A DNA stretch of 37,794 nt from DATHBD01 sp035296325 (GTDB taxonomy: Bacteria; Actinomycetota; Actinomycetes; Mycobacteriales; Micromonosporaceae). Where the stretch lies: positions 1 through 37,794 of the forward strand of contig DATHBD010000036.1 in assembly GCA_035296325.1 (NCBI GenBank), given 5' to 3'. The translations under genes and the position numbers were made by a program. The notes under the pieces are model-generated. The model ran no database searches. It saw only the letters and a program-made list of their open reading frames with translations, and had not been told where the DNA came from. Of this stretch, positions 25,214 through 33,222 are shown piece after piece (the first letter of the stretch is position 1; every line of letters starts with the position of its first letter).

Positions 25214-25993
25214 GTGACCCTTGTCGACACGCTCTACCCCCATCGCAGCCCAAGTACCGGCCAGACCTGCCTGCTCTGCCCGCGACCAAGCCGCCTCGTC
25301 GTGTGCCTGCCCGCCGACACGGCCTACGACGGTCAGCTCAGCGCCCGACTGTCCGCGGCGATCCACCCGCACGTGGCCGTCCCGGCCGGGCGGCTGGATC
25401 ACCGCCATTTCGCCCTGTGGCGCCGGCCCGACGCCACCGAAGGGTCCCTGCTGATCAACCCGCAGTCCGACCCGGACGTGGCGCTGACATGGTGCGCGGG
25501 CGGGCCCATCGGCCTGCTCGACCTGGCCACCACCGCCGGGCACGTTCGCCTGGTCTGCGCCGAGGACGTCACCAACTGGCACACCACCGTCGCCGGCACG
25601 CCGTCGGCGCACGCCTGGTGGCGCTACCACGACGACTTCCGCGCCGACCCCGACACCTACCCGCTCGCCGACGCCGTCGCCGACTTCGCAGCCCAACCCC
25701 GCATCACCGCCATGGCCGCCCCCACCGGCACCGCGTTCCCCGCCGACATGTACGGCCCCGGCCTCGAAGCGCTGCATGCCGGCGACGACGCGTACGCCGC
25801 CTACCAGGAAGGACTGCTGCTCTACGGCGACGGCCTCATCGACCTCAACGGCCAACTCCTACTCCCAGCACCCACCCCCAACCTGGTCGAGCAGACCCTC
25901 GCCGAACGCCAGCTCTATCACGACCGGGCCCGGCGTTACCTCACCGCGCTCGACCCGACCGTGCTCCTGGCCGCCGTTCGCTGCTACCGCTGA
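25214..25993 (+). CDS. Unknown protein (259 aa)
   Basis: GTG 25214 follows an SD GGAAGGA about 10 bases upstream. An N-terminal CLLCPRPSRLVVC segment (20-32) could bind a metal. The rest is an acidic, soluble, Ala-rich sequence with aromatic stretches (WWRYHDDFRADPDTYPLAD; YAAYQEGLLLYGDGL) and a charged helical end (LVEQTLAERQLYHDRARRYL). No signal peptide, membrane helix or catalytic motif was recognised. It is probably ICE-encoded cargo or a transfer accessory, downstream of the conjugation operon on the same strand. Confidence 0.7.
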   Translation: MTLVDTLYPHRSPSTGQTCLLCPRPSRLVVCLPADTAYDGQLSARLSAAIHPHVAVPAGRLDHRHFALWRRPDATEGSLLINPQSDPDVALTWCAGGPIGLLDLATTAGHVRLVCAEDVTNWHTTVAGTPSAHAWWRYHDDFRADPDTYPLADAVADFAAQPRITAMAAPTGTAFPADMYGPGLEALHAGDDAYAAYQEGLLLYGDGLIDLNGQLLLPAPTPNLVEQTLAERQLYHDRARRYLTALDPTVLLAAVRCYR

Positions 25994-26198
25994 CCACAAC
26001 CGGCGCGACCGGCTGGTTGGTGAAGCGCCGTCCGCATTGACCCACCATCGCCCTTGACCGGGCACTGGCCCGCGAGCCCGCCAACCGCCTCGCGCTTGCT
26101 CCTGTCCTGACTGCCGGCCGCGGTGTGTCGTCCCGGCGCGCTCGACGGGCAGGGCATGGACTCCGACAACCCGAACATCTCTCCGGAGGTAACCAGCC

Positions 26199-26483
26199 AT
26201 GATCGACAATCCGCGGAAGGTCGCCCACTTCGTCGGTGTGTACGCGGCGACCATCACCAACGCCCTGCACGTCCACGCCGACCACATGGCCGAAGCCGCT
26301 GAGGCGGCCAGGTCCGAGTACGAGCGCGGCCAGCGCGACCCCGCCGTCAAGGCCGAACAGGACGCCACGATGGTCGTCAACAACGGCTACAAGGTCACCG
26401 CCGAGATGTTCGAGCAGGAAGCGGGCCGAGCCCGCAAGGTGGCCACCGAGCTGCAAGAGCTGATCGACGGCGACGAGGACTGA
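26199..26483 (+). CDS. Small helical protein of unknown function (94 aa)
   Basis: ATG 26199 follows SD CGGAGGTAA. The product is almost entirely helical and highly charged: MIDNPRKVAHFVGVYAATIT, then AEAAEAARSEYERGQRDPAV, ending TELQELIDGDED. No membrane segment or known motif was recognised. It stands alone with a compact GC hairpin just after its stop. It could be a DNA- or protein-binding accessory factor. Confidence 0.7.
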   Translation: MIDNPRKVAHFVGVYAATITNALHVHADHMAEAAEAARSEYERGQRDPAVKAEQDATMVVNNGYKVTAEMFEQEAGRARKVATELQELIDGDED

Positions 26484-26491
26484 GCCGTCCC

Positions 26492-26508
26492 CGGGGGATG
26501 AACCCCCG
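26492..26508 (+). terminator. Short GC hairpin after the 94-aa gene
   Basis: CGGGGG (26492-26497) pairs with CCCCCG (26503-26508) around ATGAA, 9 bases past the stop codon. No U-tract. Confidence 0.45.
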
Positions 26509-26523
26509 CCTTGCACTTCGTCC

Positions 26524-26613
26524 GTGCGACATCATGCCGACCCGGGCCTGAGCGAGGCCGACGTGCGGAGCATCGTTGCCAGCACGTTCGCTGCGCAGCA
26601 GACCTGGCGATGA
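26524..26613 (+). CDS. Possible 29-residue ORF or gene-end remnant
   Basis: A GTG frame reads VRHHADPGLSEADVRSIVAS and ends AQQTWR before TGA. The composition is protein-like and resembles a small C-terminal helix, but there is no SD. It lies in a 340-base gap that otherwise holds only a small GGCCGG-agc-CCGGCC hairpin near 26738. It may be the end of a lost gene. Confidence 0.25.
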   Translation: MRHHADPGLSEADVRSIVASTFAAQQTWR

Positions 26614-26823
26614 CGACACGGCCGTGACGGAGTGTCCCACCACTCCCGCCGACGCGGCGGACCAGCGATGTGCACACCACCACCTGACTCACCTCGTACG
26701 GCTCGTGCCACATCAATCAATCCTTCCCATACGACGGCCGGAGCCCGGCCATCACCACGACGCCCCGGGCCCGGTCGTCCGGGTGTGCCGGGACGCCCCA
26801 CTTTCCCAGTAAGGCAGATCCGC

Positions 26824-27294
26824 ATGCCCGCGACCGATCCCACCGCTCGACACCAGCACCCGACACGCCCGCCTCAGCTCCTGAAAGTCACCATCTACCA
26901 CAACTACGAAGCCGGGTTCATGCCCTACACCGACGGGCAGCTGCTCACCGCCGTCACCTGCCATTGGCTGGAAACCACCACCAACGGCGATCCGCTGACC
27001 GTGGCCGAGTGGGCCTTCCGCACCTTCAACGCCGACCTCGACCTGCTCGAACAACACCGCGCCACCGCGGGCGGCGAAACCACCTTCCTCGCCGCCGCCG
27101 TGTACCGGCTACTCGGGCACCGGTCGCTGTCCGTCGGCGACGTCGTCGAAATCCAGACCGGGCCGCACCGCCAATGGCTGGCCTGCGACCGCGTCGGCTG
27201 GCGCCCGATCAACGCACCGTCGCGCCTGGCCGGCGCACCGCTCACCGCGGCCACGGTGTACCAGCACCTCACCGACCGGCGGACCGCGCGATGA
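26824..27294 (+). CDS. Unknown protein (156 aa)
   Basis: ATG 26824 follows an AAGG SD; the frame is open 64 codons further back, but that part is Pro/Arg-rich and SD-less. The product begins MPATDPTARHQHPTRPPQLL, then VTIYHNYEAGFMPYTDGQLL, WLETTTNGDPLTVAEWAFRT, and ends VYQHLTDRRTAR. The DVVEIQTGPHRQWLACDRVGW segment resembles a small beta-barrel. No catalytic motif was found. It overlaps the next gene by 4 nt (ATGA), so the two are coexpressed. Confidence 0.65.
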   Translation: MPATDPTARHQHPTRPPQLLKVTIYHNYEAGFMPYTDGQLLTAVTCHWLETTTNGDPLTVAEWAFRTFNADLDLLEQHRATAGGETTFLAAAVYRLLGHRSLSVGDVVEIQTGPHRQWLACDRVGWRPINAPSRLAGAPLTAATVYQHLTDRRTAR

Positions 27295-27677
27295 ACGCCG
27301 ACGACACACCGCCCAACACGGCGGAGCACCCCGTCCGCGTCATGCTCGACGCCGTGCTGGCTTGCCCGGTACCCGACGGCTTCACCAGCGCCTACCGGCA
27401 ACGCCACAGCGCCAGGTTCAACTACACGGTCCGCGATGTCACCATCAGCCCGGTCGGTCTGGACGTGTCGACCTTCACCTTCGGCGTTTCCGGCGCCTAC
27501 GCCCACATCGGCGTCAACCACACCAACACCTACACCGTCGGGGTGTTCGCCACCGACGTCGCCTACAACGTGCAAAGCGCCGGCCGCGCGGTCGCCTTCA
27601 CCTCCGCCGATGACGCCGTCCGGTGCGCACTCGACGAGATCCGCGGCCACCTCCGCCGCCAGCAACGCGGCTGGTAA
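27291..27677 (+). CDS. Unknown protein (128 aa)
   Basis: ATG 27291 overlaps the stop of the previous gene. The sequence alternates polar and hydrophobic residues (FNYTVRDVTISPVGLDVSTF; YTVGVFATDVAYNVQSAG), suggesting a beta-rich domain, and ends with a helix (ADDAVRCALDEIRGHLRRQQ). No family was recognised. Translational coupling to the 156-aa gene suggests a shared task. Confidence 0.65.
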   Translation: MNADDTPPNTAEHPVRVMLDAVLACPVPDGFTSAYRQRHSARFNYTVRDVTISPVGLDVSTFTFGVSGAYAHIGVNHTNTYTVGVFATDVAYNVQSAGRAVAFTSADDAVRCALDEIRGHLRRQQRGW

Positions 27678-28127
27678 CCCAACGCCTCAGCGTGTGCGCA
27701 CGCGGTCACAACCGACACCCCCCGCTTTCCTTCCACGCCGTCGCCCGACCACCAGGCGCGCGCCGCGCCCGACCCGGCAGCCGCGACGCTCCGCGCCGAT
27801 CATGGGCTGCTCACGGCACACCGTGCGCCGCATTCAGACCCGAGCCCTGCGTGAACTGACCGCCAGGCTCGCCGAGGACGCCGACCATCACGGCGCCGGT
27901 CCGCGCCGCGCGCTGACCGATCCGCTGGCCCGGCCACTGCGCCACGAGCAGTGACCCGGTGACCGAGCCCGCCTGCTCCACGCGCAGGCGTCGATGCACA
28001 CGCGCGTCGACCGCCTGCCGGCACGACGAAATCCCCTGATTCCTCGCCCTGAGCTGGGCAGACGTGAGGCGCGCGGACCAGGGGACGGGCACGCGCCTCC
28101 GTCGCACATCCTTTCGGAGGTCTGGCA
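27678..28127. other. 450-base spacer upstream of the amidoligase gene
   Basis: Apart from the sigma-like fragment it holds paired elements ahead of the next gene: TCCCCTG (about 28032) with CAGGGGA (about 28079), and AGGCGCG (28067-28073) with CGCGCCT (28092-28098). These could form a leader fold. A strong SD (CGGAGG) follows. Confidence 0.35.
27802..27954 (+). pseudogene. Sigma region-4-like HTH fragment
   Basis: A 50-codon stretch from ATG 27802 reads MGCSRHTVRRIQTRALRELT, the second half of a sigma-70 region 4 helix-turn-helix, then ARLAEDADHHGAGPRRALTD. There is no SD and the first HTH helix is missing; upstream in frame the sequence is low-complexity Pro/Arg. It is probably a remnant of a sigma-like gene, though a tiny DNA-binding peptide is conceivable. 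Confidence 0.35.
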
Positions 28128-29210
28128 ATGCCATGCGTAACCTGCGTACCTGACACCGACGGCCGCATCGGTGACGATGCCTGCGTCATCTGCGCCTGCA
28201 CGCCCGTCGCGACGTGCGACGTGTGCGACGTGTGCGACGAACCGTGCAACGACGACGGGTCCTGCGACACCTGCGTGATCTGCGACCGCTGCGGAGACCG
28301 TGAGGTGGAAGACGACACCGTGCTGACGCTGCGCGGGTCCACCATCTGCGACTTCTGCCGACGCAACTACTACTGGCAGTGCGAGCACTGCGACGGCTGG
28401 AACCGCGACGGCAACGGCTGCGCCGACGGCTGCTGCGCCGACGAGTGCCACTGTAGCGACTGCAGCGGCAGTGACTTCGGCGGCCTGGTCTACGACGCGG
28501 GTTACCGGCCGGAGCCGGTGTTCCGCGGGACCGGTCCGCTGTACCTGGGCCCGGAGATCGAAATCGAAGCCGGCTACGACGGAGCCGAGTGCGCCCGAAC
28601 GGCGAGATCGTTCCTCGGTGGCCTCGGCTACCTCAAGGCGGACGGATCGCTTATGGACGGGTTCGAGATCGTCACCCACCCGATGTCGTACGAGTGGGCC
28701 ATGGCGAACTTCCCGTGGCAGATGCTCACCCGACTGCGCCAACTCGGGTGCGAAACGCCGTGCAACACCGGCATCCACGTGCACGTGTCCCGCGCGGCGT
28801 TCGCCTCGCCGTGCCATACCTACCGGTGGATGAAGTTTATCTACCGCAACGAGTCGCAGGTCACCACCCTGGCCCGGCGCTCCTGCCCCGGCTACGCCGC
28901 CTTCACCGCCGATGACCGGCGCGCGGTCAAGCACTACGCCAAAGGCGGCTCCGGCGACCGGTACCGCGCCATCAACACCCAGAACACCGACACGTTCGAG
29001 CTGCGGATCTTCGCCAGCTCGCTGAATCCCCGCGAGGTGCAGGCCGCGCTCGGGTTCGCCGCGGCGTCGGTGGAGTACACCCGCGACCTCACCGTCCGGC
29101 AGATCACCGACGGCGGATGGACCTGGGCGGCGTTCGTGGACTGGCTCGCCGAACGCCCGACCTACGCACCCTTGTCACAGGAGCTGGAGGCCCTGGCATG
29201 TGTCTGCTGA
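28128..29210 (+). CDS. Cys-rich zinc module fused to an amidoligase-family ligase
   Basis: A 360-residue protein with SD CGGAGG 7 bases upstream. Residues 1-112 hold 23 cysteines, mostly CxxC pairs (CVTC, CVIC, CDVCDVC, CVICDRC, CDFC, CEHC), a multi-zinc module. From about 138: GPEIEIEA (141-148), KADGSL (170-175), GFEIVTHP (178-185), TGIHVHVSR (214-222) and INTQNTDTFELRIFASSL (282-299). These match the putative amidoligase family (COOH-NH2 ligases of the glutamine synthetase/ATP-grasp type analysed by Iyer and colleagues): metal-binding acidic strands, HxH, and the terminal E-x-R. Predicted reaction: ATP-dependent amide bond formation on a carboxylate, substrate unknown. Its end overlaps a class II glutamine amidotransferase by 13 nt; that partner could supply ammonia. 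Confidence 0.8.
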   Translation: MPCVTCVPDTDGRIGDDACVICACTPVATCDVCDVCDEPCNDDGSCDTCVICDRCGDREVEDDTVLTLRGSTICDFCRRNYYWQCEHCDGWNRDGNGCADGCCADECHCSDCSGSDFGGLVYDAGYRPEPVFRGTGPLYLGPEIEIEAGYDGAECARTARSFLGGLGYLKADGSLMDGFEIVTHPMSYEWAMANFPWQMLTRLRQLGCETPCNTGIHVHVSRAAFASPCHTYRWMKFIYRNESQVTTLARRSCPGYAAFTADDRRAVKHYAKGGSGDRYRAINTQNTDTFELRIFASSLNPREVQAALGFAAASVEYTRDLTVRQITDGGWTWAAFVDWLAERPTYAPLSQELEALACVC

Positions 29211-29992
29211 CGTTCCTGCCCGACGGGGTCCTACCCGACACCGACGCGCTATTCAACGGCGCCCACCTCTGCGACGACGGGCACGGCTACGCCATCGTCA
29301 CCAACGACCGGGTCCTCGTGCGGCACGGCATGGCCGCCGAGCCGATGATCGAGGCATTCCACACCGCCCGCCTCGAGCATCCCGACGGGCCGGCGCTGTT
29401 CCAGTCCCGGCTCAGCACCCACGGCACCGAACGTGACCTGGCCAACTGCCACCCGTTCCTGCTCGGCGGCGACCCCCGCACCGTCATTGCCCACAACGGC
29501 GTCCTACCCAAAGTCGTCCAGCCGCTGAAGGGTGACCCGCGATCCGACACCCGCATCGCCGCGGAATGGTTCCTGCCGGCGTTCGGGTCGCTGCGGCGGC
29601 GGCGAACCCGGCTCCGCGTCGAACGGTGGATGACCCCGGCCAACAAGATGGTGCTCTTGACCGTCGACCGGAGCTTCCGCGACCGCGCCTACATCCTCAA
29701 CGAACCCGAAGGCATCTGGGAGGACGGGATCTGGTACTCCAACGACGCCTACCTGCCGTACCTGCCCCCGCGCCGCCTCGGCTGGGACGACACGCTGTGG
29801 GACTGGCCGTCCGGCGGGCCACCGCACTGGGCGATCAACGAGTGCACCACCTGCCAAGCCCTCATCGACATCACCGACCCGCAATGCCCCTACTGCGGCG
29901 GCTGCCCCGCCTGCGGTGACTGGCCCGAGTCCTGCGGCTGCCACACCCCGTCCGCGATCGAGCACCGCCTCTCCGCGGCACACCGCGACTGA
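29198..29992 (+). CDS. Class II glutamine amidotransferase (Ntn hydrolase) with zinc-ribbon tail
   Basis: A 264-residue protein from ATG 29198 with SD GGAGCTGGAGG 7 bases upstream. Cys2 directly after Met is the N-terminal nucleophile once Met is removed. Other GATase-II landmarks: SRLSTHG at 70-76 (Arg), HNG at 99-101 (oxyanion Asn-Gly) and SDTR at 116-119 (Asp). It should hydrolyse glutamine and pass ammonia to a partner. The C-terminus (CTTCQALI, CPYCGGCPACGDW, CGCH) is a zinc-ribbon cluster echoing the partner's Cys-rich module. The 13-nt overlap with the amidoligase gene implies a tight complex. Members of this pair are known from comparative genomics; the product is unknown. Confidence 0.85.
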   Translation: MCLLTFLPDGVLPDTDALFNGAHLCDDGHGYAIVTNDRVLVRHGMAAEPMIEAFHTARLEHPDGPALFQSRLSTHGTERDLANCHPFLLGGDPRTVIAHNGVLPKVVQPLKGDPRSDTRIAAEWFLPAFGSLRRRRTRLRVERWMTPANKMVLLTVDRSFRDRAYILNEPEGIWEDGIWYSNDAYLPYLPPRRLGWDDTLWDWPSGGPPHWAINECTTCQALIDITDPQCPYCGGCPACGDWPESCGCHTPSAIEHRLSAAHRD

Positions 29993-30043
29993 CCAACCCC
30001 GATCACCCGGCCCGACACGTTCGGGCAGACAGTGACCGACCCG

Positions 30044-30103
30044 CTGGGGAACCGGAACGTGCGTCCTGCCCCACACGGGCAACGACGAAGGCCGGTTCCC
30101 CGG
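30044..30103 (+). repeat. Long inverted repeat before the MGYSHYW gene
   Basis: CTGGGGAACCGG (30044-30055) pairs with CCGGTTCCCCGG (30092-30103) with one mismatch, around a 36-nt loop. It lies between the GATase gene and the next start. Confidence 0.55.
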
Positions 30104-30209
30104 CGGCTCACGGGCACCGCCAAGCCGCCGCCCGGTCACCGACAGTCCCGGGCGTGGCCACCGCGGCTGCCCCTGGGCTCCAACACTCCAACCCGAGAGG
30201 AGTCCGTCC

Positions 30210-30731
30210 ATGGGCTACAGCCACTACTGGACGATGCCACCCGGACACCGCGCCTATGTCACTGCGTGGGCCACGATCGTCGCCGACACCCGCCGGATCA
30301 TCGACGCGGTGCGCGAGCACGGCGTTGTGATCGCCGGCCCCGACGGCTGGCGTCGCCCCACCCTGGACCCTCACGAGCACGGGATCGCATTCAACGGCGA
30401 TGCCAGTACCGACCTCGCCGCCGACACGTTCGCCCTCGCACCGCCACTGGCCATCGCACCGGCGCACCCGGCCCCGTTCTGCTGCAAGACGAACGGCAAA
30501 CCTTACGACGTCGCGGTCGCCGCGGTGCTGCTGCGCTGCACCCTGCTGCTGCCCGACGTGTTCCTGCTGCGCAGCGACGGCACCTGGGACGGCGAATGGG
30601 CACGTAGCGCCTCCCCCGTCGCACGGCGAGCACTGCCCAGCCCGCGGGACATCGTCGCGGCGCTGTTCGGACCAGTACCCGACACCAGCCCGTTCGCGGA
30701 CCCGACGATCCAGCCGTACTGGGAGGGCTGA
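30210..30731 (+). CDS. MGYSHYW-type protein of unknown function (173 aa)
   Basis: ATG 30210 follows SD GAGAGGAG. The N-terminus MGYSHYWTMPPGHRAYVTAW, an IAFNG strand in the middle, and PFCCKTNGKPYDVAVAAVLL match a family of phage- and plasmid-borne proteins starting MGYSHY and carrying CKT..PYD. Its biochemical role is not known to me. No membrane or signal segment. It follows the amidoligase pair on the same strand after 217 bases with its own leader hairpin, so joint function is possible but not shown. Confidence 0.7.
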   Translation: MGYSHYWTMPPGHRAYVTAWATIVADTRRIIDAVREHGVVIAGPDGWRRPTLDPHEHGIAFNGDASTDLAADTFALAPPLAIAPAHPAPFCCKTNGKPYDVAVAAVLLRCTLLLPDVFLLRSDGTWDGEWARSASPVARRALPSPRDIVAALFGPVPDTSPFADPTIQPYWEG

Positions 30732-30793
30732 GCGGTGCCCACTTTACGAATCATCGGGGTTCAGCGTTGCAGCGAGCGTCGATGGGAGCCGCG

Positions 30794-31330
30794 ATGACCA
30801 GCAACGTCCCGCCGATCCCGGTCCACCTCGCCGCCCTACCGACCGTCGGTGGGCTCGTCGTGCCGCGGATCACGCCGCAGGCACGGTCCGGGCAGCATCT
30901 GTTCGGCACCCTCTCCGAGGCCGCACAGCACGCCTTCCTGCTCGGGCGCCGGTGCCAGATCTGCGGCACCAGCCTTCCGCCGCGCGCGGTGCTGTTCGCC
31001 CGGACCAGCGACCTGGCGCTGATGTGCACCTCGGAACCGGCGACCTGCCCACCGTGCGCGCACTACAGCGCACTTGCCTGCCCGATGCTCAACGGCCAGC
31101 TGCGCCACTACCGCGCCGGGCCACACCCCACCATGACCGGCGTGCCACCGAGCCGACAGGAGCTGGCCCGCCGCGGCGCGCCGGCCGAGTCCTGGTTCGC
31201 CGTCTGGGTCCGCACCTACGCCGTGATCGACCATCCCGCCCGGCCCGGCACGCTCGCCGCGTCCTGGCACGACGATCTGCCGCTGCGGGTCCGGCCCGTC
31301 CCGGCGCTGACCACCAGGACCGCCCACTGA
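30794..31330 (+). CDS. Unknown protein with a CxxC zinc-binding site (178 aa)
   Basis: ATG 30794 follows SD GGGAG 5 bases upstream; an earlier in-frame ATG at 30767 lacks one. CQICGTSLPPRA (about 54-65) and CPPCAHYSALACP (about 89-101) form a likely zinc knuckle. WFAVWVRTYAVIDHPARPGT follows. It begins VPPIPVHLAALPTVGGLVVP. The zinc-binding layout continues the theme of the two preceding enzymes. No catalytic motif was recognised. Confidence 0.65.
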   Translation: MTSNVPPIPVHLAALPTVGGLVVPRITPQARSGQHLFGTLSEAAQHAFLLGRRCQICGTSLPPRAVLFARTSDLALMCTSEPATCPPCAHYSALACPMLNGQLRHYRAGPHPTMTGVPPSRQELARRGAPAESWFAVWVRTYAVIDHPARPGTLAASWHDDLPLRVRPVPALTTRTAH

Positions 31331-31432
31331 TTGCAGCCGCTTGACACGACGGCCATGACACCAGCGCGTCCCGCACCGCGGCCGGGCCACGTCCCATCGT
31401 CGTGATGCGGTGAACCGCAAAGGAGGTATCCG

Positions 31433-31753
31433 ATGTCTCGCTACGCGTGGGTCATCACCCACGACCTCGACAACCCCTACGACGAGGACCCGCACCAACT
31501 CGGGCTACCCACCCGGGTGGGTGTAAGCGGCCCGTCCAGCGCCACCGACGCCGACATCGTGCGCGCCCTGACGCAGGGAGCGTTCTTCCGGCTGCTCGAC
31601 GGCGACGCGAACCCCTACTACATCGGGCGGTGTTGGTCCGCCGACGGACCGATGAGCCCCGACATGCTCGGCCCGCTGCACGATTACGGCCGCGGCGACG
31701 TCGGCGCCACCGACATCCAGTACCGACGCGGCGGCCGATGGCGGTCACTGTAG
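31433..31753 (+). CDS. Small unknown protein (106 aa)
   Basis: ATG 31433 follows a near-ideal SD AAAGGAGGT. The product begins MSRYAWVITHDLDNPYDEDP and contains SATDADIVRALTQGAFFRLL, YIGRCWS, and the acidic segment PLHDYGRGDVGATDIQYR. It resembles small proteins common on actinobacterial plasmids and ICEs. No catalytic motif or membrane helix. The optimal SD suggests high translation. Confidence 0.7.
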   Translation: MSRYAWVITHDLDNPYDEDPHQLGLPTRVGVSGPSSATDADIVRALTQGAFFRLLDGDANPYYIGRCWSADGPMSPDMLGPLHDYGRGDVGATDIQYRRGGRWRSL

Positions 31754-31821
31754 CGGGTTGTCCCGCCGGCTCGCAGCAACCTCCCGGGTGGCCGGCACCG
31801 CCGGCGGCCCGGTTCCAGGGC

Positions 31822-31868
31822 CCGGGGACGGGCTCACCCAGCCTGGCAGCTGGCACGCCCGTCCCCGG
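31822..31868 (+). repeat. Perfect 12-bp inverted repeat before the GGDEF gene
   Basis: CCGGGGACGGGC (31822-31833) pairs perfectly with GCCCGTCCCCGG (31857-31868) around a 23-nt loop. It lies 28 bases upstream of the GTG start and just before its SD. Confidence 0.65.
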
Positions 31869-31895
31869 CGCTCCCCACACGTGAGGAGCCACCCA

Positions 31896-32990
31896 GTGTC
31901 CGCGTTTACGTCCCGGATCGACCGGTGCTGGCGCACCGTCGGCCACGCCCTGCGCGGCATCAGCGTCGTTGCCGTCCCGACCGTCACCGTGGCGGTGGTT
32001 TTCGAGGACCACACCGCCCTTGCTCTGCTCGCCGCACCGATCCTCGTTTGCCTGTCCGCGACCGTGCACCTTCGGAATTACCGTCAACTCCACCTGCTCC
32101 GCGCCGAGCTCCGCGCCGCGCGTCGCGACCCGATGACCGGGCTACCCACCCGTGGGGCCGGCGACGCGTTCGTCGCATCCGTCCAACACGCTGCAGGCAC
32201 GCTCACGGCCGCGCTCGCCGACGTGGACGGCCTGCACGCCATCAACAGCAACCTCGGACACGCCGCCGGCGACACCTACCTCGTCACCATCGCGACGCGG
32301 CTGGCCGGAGCCGTGCCGCCCGGCGGGTGCCTGGTCCGCCATGGCTGCGACGAGTTCATGATCCTGGCCCCCGACACGGACGCTGACGACCTCGCCACAG
32401 CGATCGGCGCGGCCATGGCCGGGCCCGCCGTCATCGCCGGGCACCGCATCCAGCCCCGCGCCAGCGTCGGCATCGCCACCGGCCCGGCCGGCGACACCGC
32501 GCACATCAGGGCCTGCGCCGACGCCGCCATGTACACCGCGAAAGCAGCCGGCGGCAACCACGTCCGCGTCTACCGGCCCGACCGCGACGGCCAACCACAC
32601 CCCGACGGCACCCGCCCGATCATCCGTCGCCGCGACCTCAACCCCACCGGCGACAACGACGTCGCCTGGACCCCCACGCCAGGCGACGACCTCCTGCCAT
32701 TCCTGTTCACCATCGACGACGCACGCACCGTCGCGCACGCGCTGCGCTGCGCCCACGACTGCTCGACGCACACCACCACCGTCACCGCGGTGCACCCCCA
32801 CACCGAGCCAGGCTCCGACCGTGAGCCCGGCACGGCGCGGCTCAACGCCGCGCCGCAGCGTACCCGCTACGACGAGATCGCTGCCCGAATGACCCCGATC
32901 ATCACCGCCGCCCAGCAGACCGACACACACCAGCCGCCGCGCCCATCGATCAGCCCGGCCGGTGGCGCGGGGACGCGCGGTCCATCCTGA
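31896..32990 (+). CDS. GGDEF-like membrane protein with altered signature
   Basis: A 364-residue protein from GTG 31896 with SD GAGGAG 7 bases upstream. Two hydrophobic helices (about 20-55, GISVVAVPTVTVAVVF and LALLAAPILVCLSATVHL) precede a GGDEF domain: DPMTGLPTRGAGD at about 82, ADVDGLHAINSNLGHAAGD at about 110, HGCDEFMIL at about 150, and ADAAMYTAKAAGGNHVRVY at about 210. The signature is GCDEF, not GGDEF, so cyclase activity is doubtful; a nucleotide-sensor or degenerate role is as likely. The C-terminal 130 residues are a disordered tail. GGDEF proteins normally make cyclic di-GMP from two GTP at the membrane. Confidence 0.75.
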   Translation: MSAFTSRIDRCWRTVGHALRGISVVAVPTVTVAVVFEDHTALALLAAPILVCLSATVHLRNYRQLHLLRAELRAARRDPMTGLPTRGAGDAFVASVQHAAGTLTAALADVDGLHAINSNLGHAAGDTYLVTIATRLAGAVPPGGCLVRHGCDEFMILAPDTDADDLATAIGAAMAGPAVIAGHRIQPRASVGIATGPAGDTAHIRACADAAMYTAKAAGGNHVRVYRPDRDGQPHPDGTRPIIRRRDLNPTGDNDVAWTPTPGDDLLPFLFTIDDARTVAHALRCAHDCSTHTTTVTAVHPHTEPGSDREPGTARLNAAPQRTRYDEIAARMTPIITAAQQTDTHQPPRPSISPAGGAGTRGPS

Positions 32991-33222
32991 GCATCGGCAC
33001 ATCGGTGCCACGCTCCGACAACTCGGCGAGCGCCCCACCTGGGCCGTGGAGAACGTCGTGGCCTACCCGAACGCTGACTCCTTCCCTTCTCAGCCCCGCA
33101 CCGGGGACTTGGCCCTCCTGCGACGCCAGTCCGCCGCACGCGTACGCCAGGCCCCGGGACGGGCGCACCGCCGCGCGGTGTACGCCGCCGGTAAATACCG
33201 CCCCTTCCTGGAAGGAACGTCC

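Noticed and set aside
24555..25217. 220-codon forward ORF
   Set aside because: His/Arg/Thr/Pro-rich composition, no SD, no motifs; it looks like an accidental GC-rich frame.
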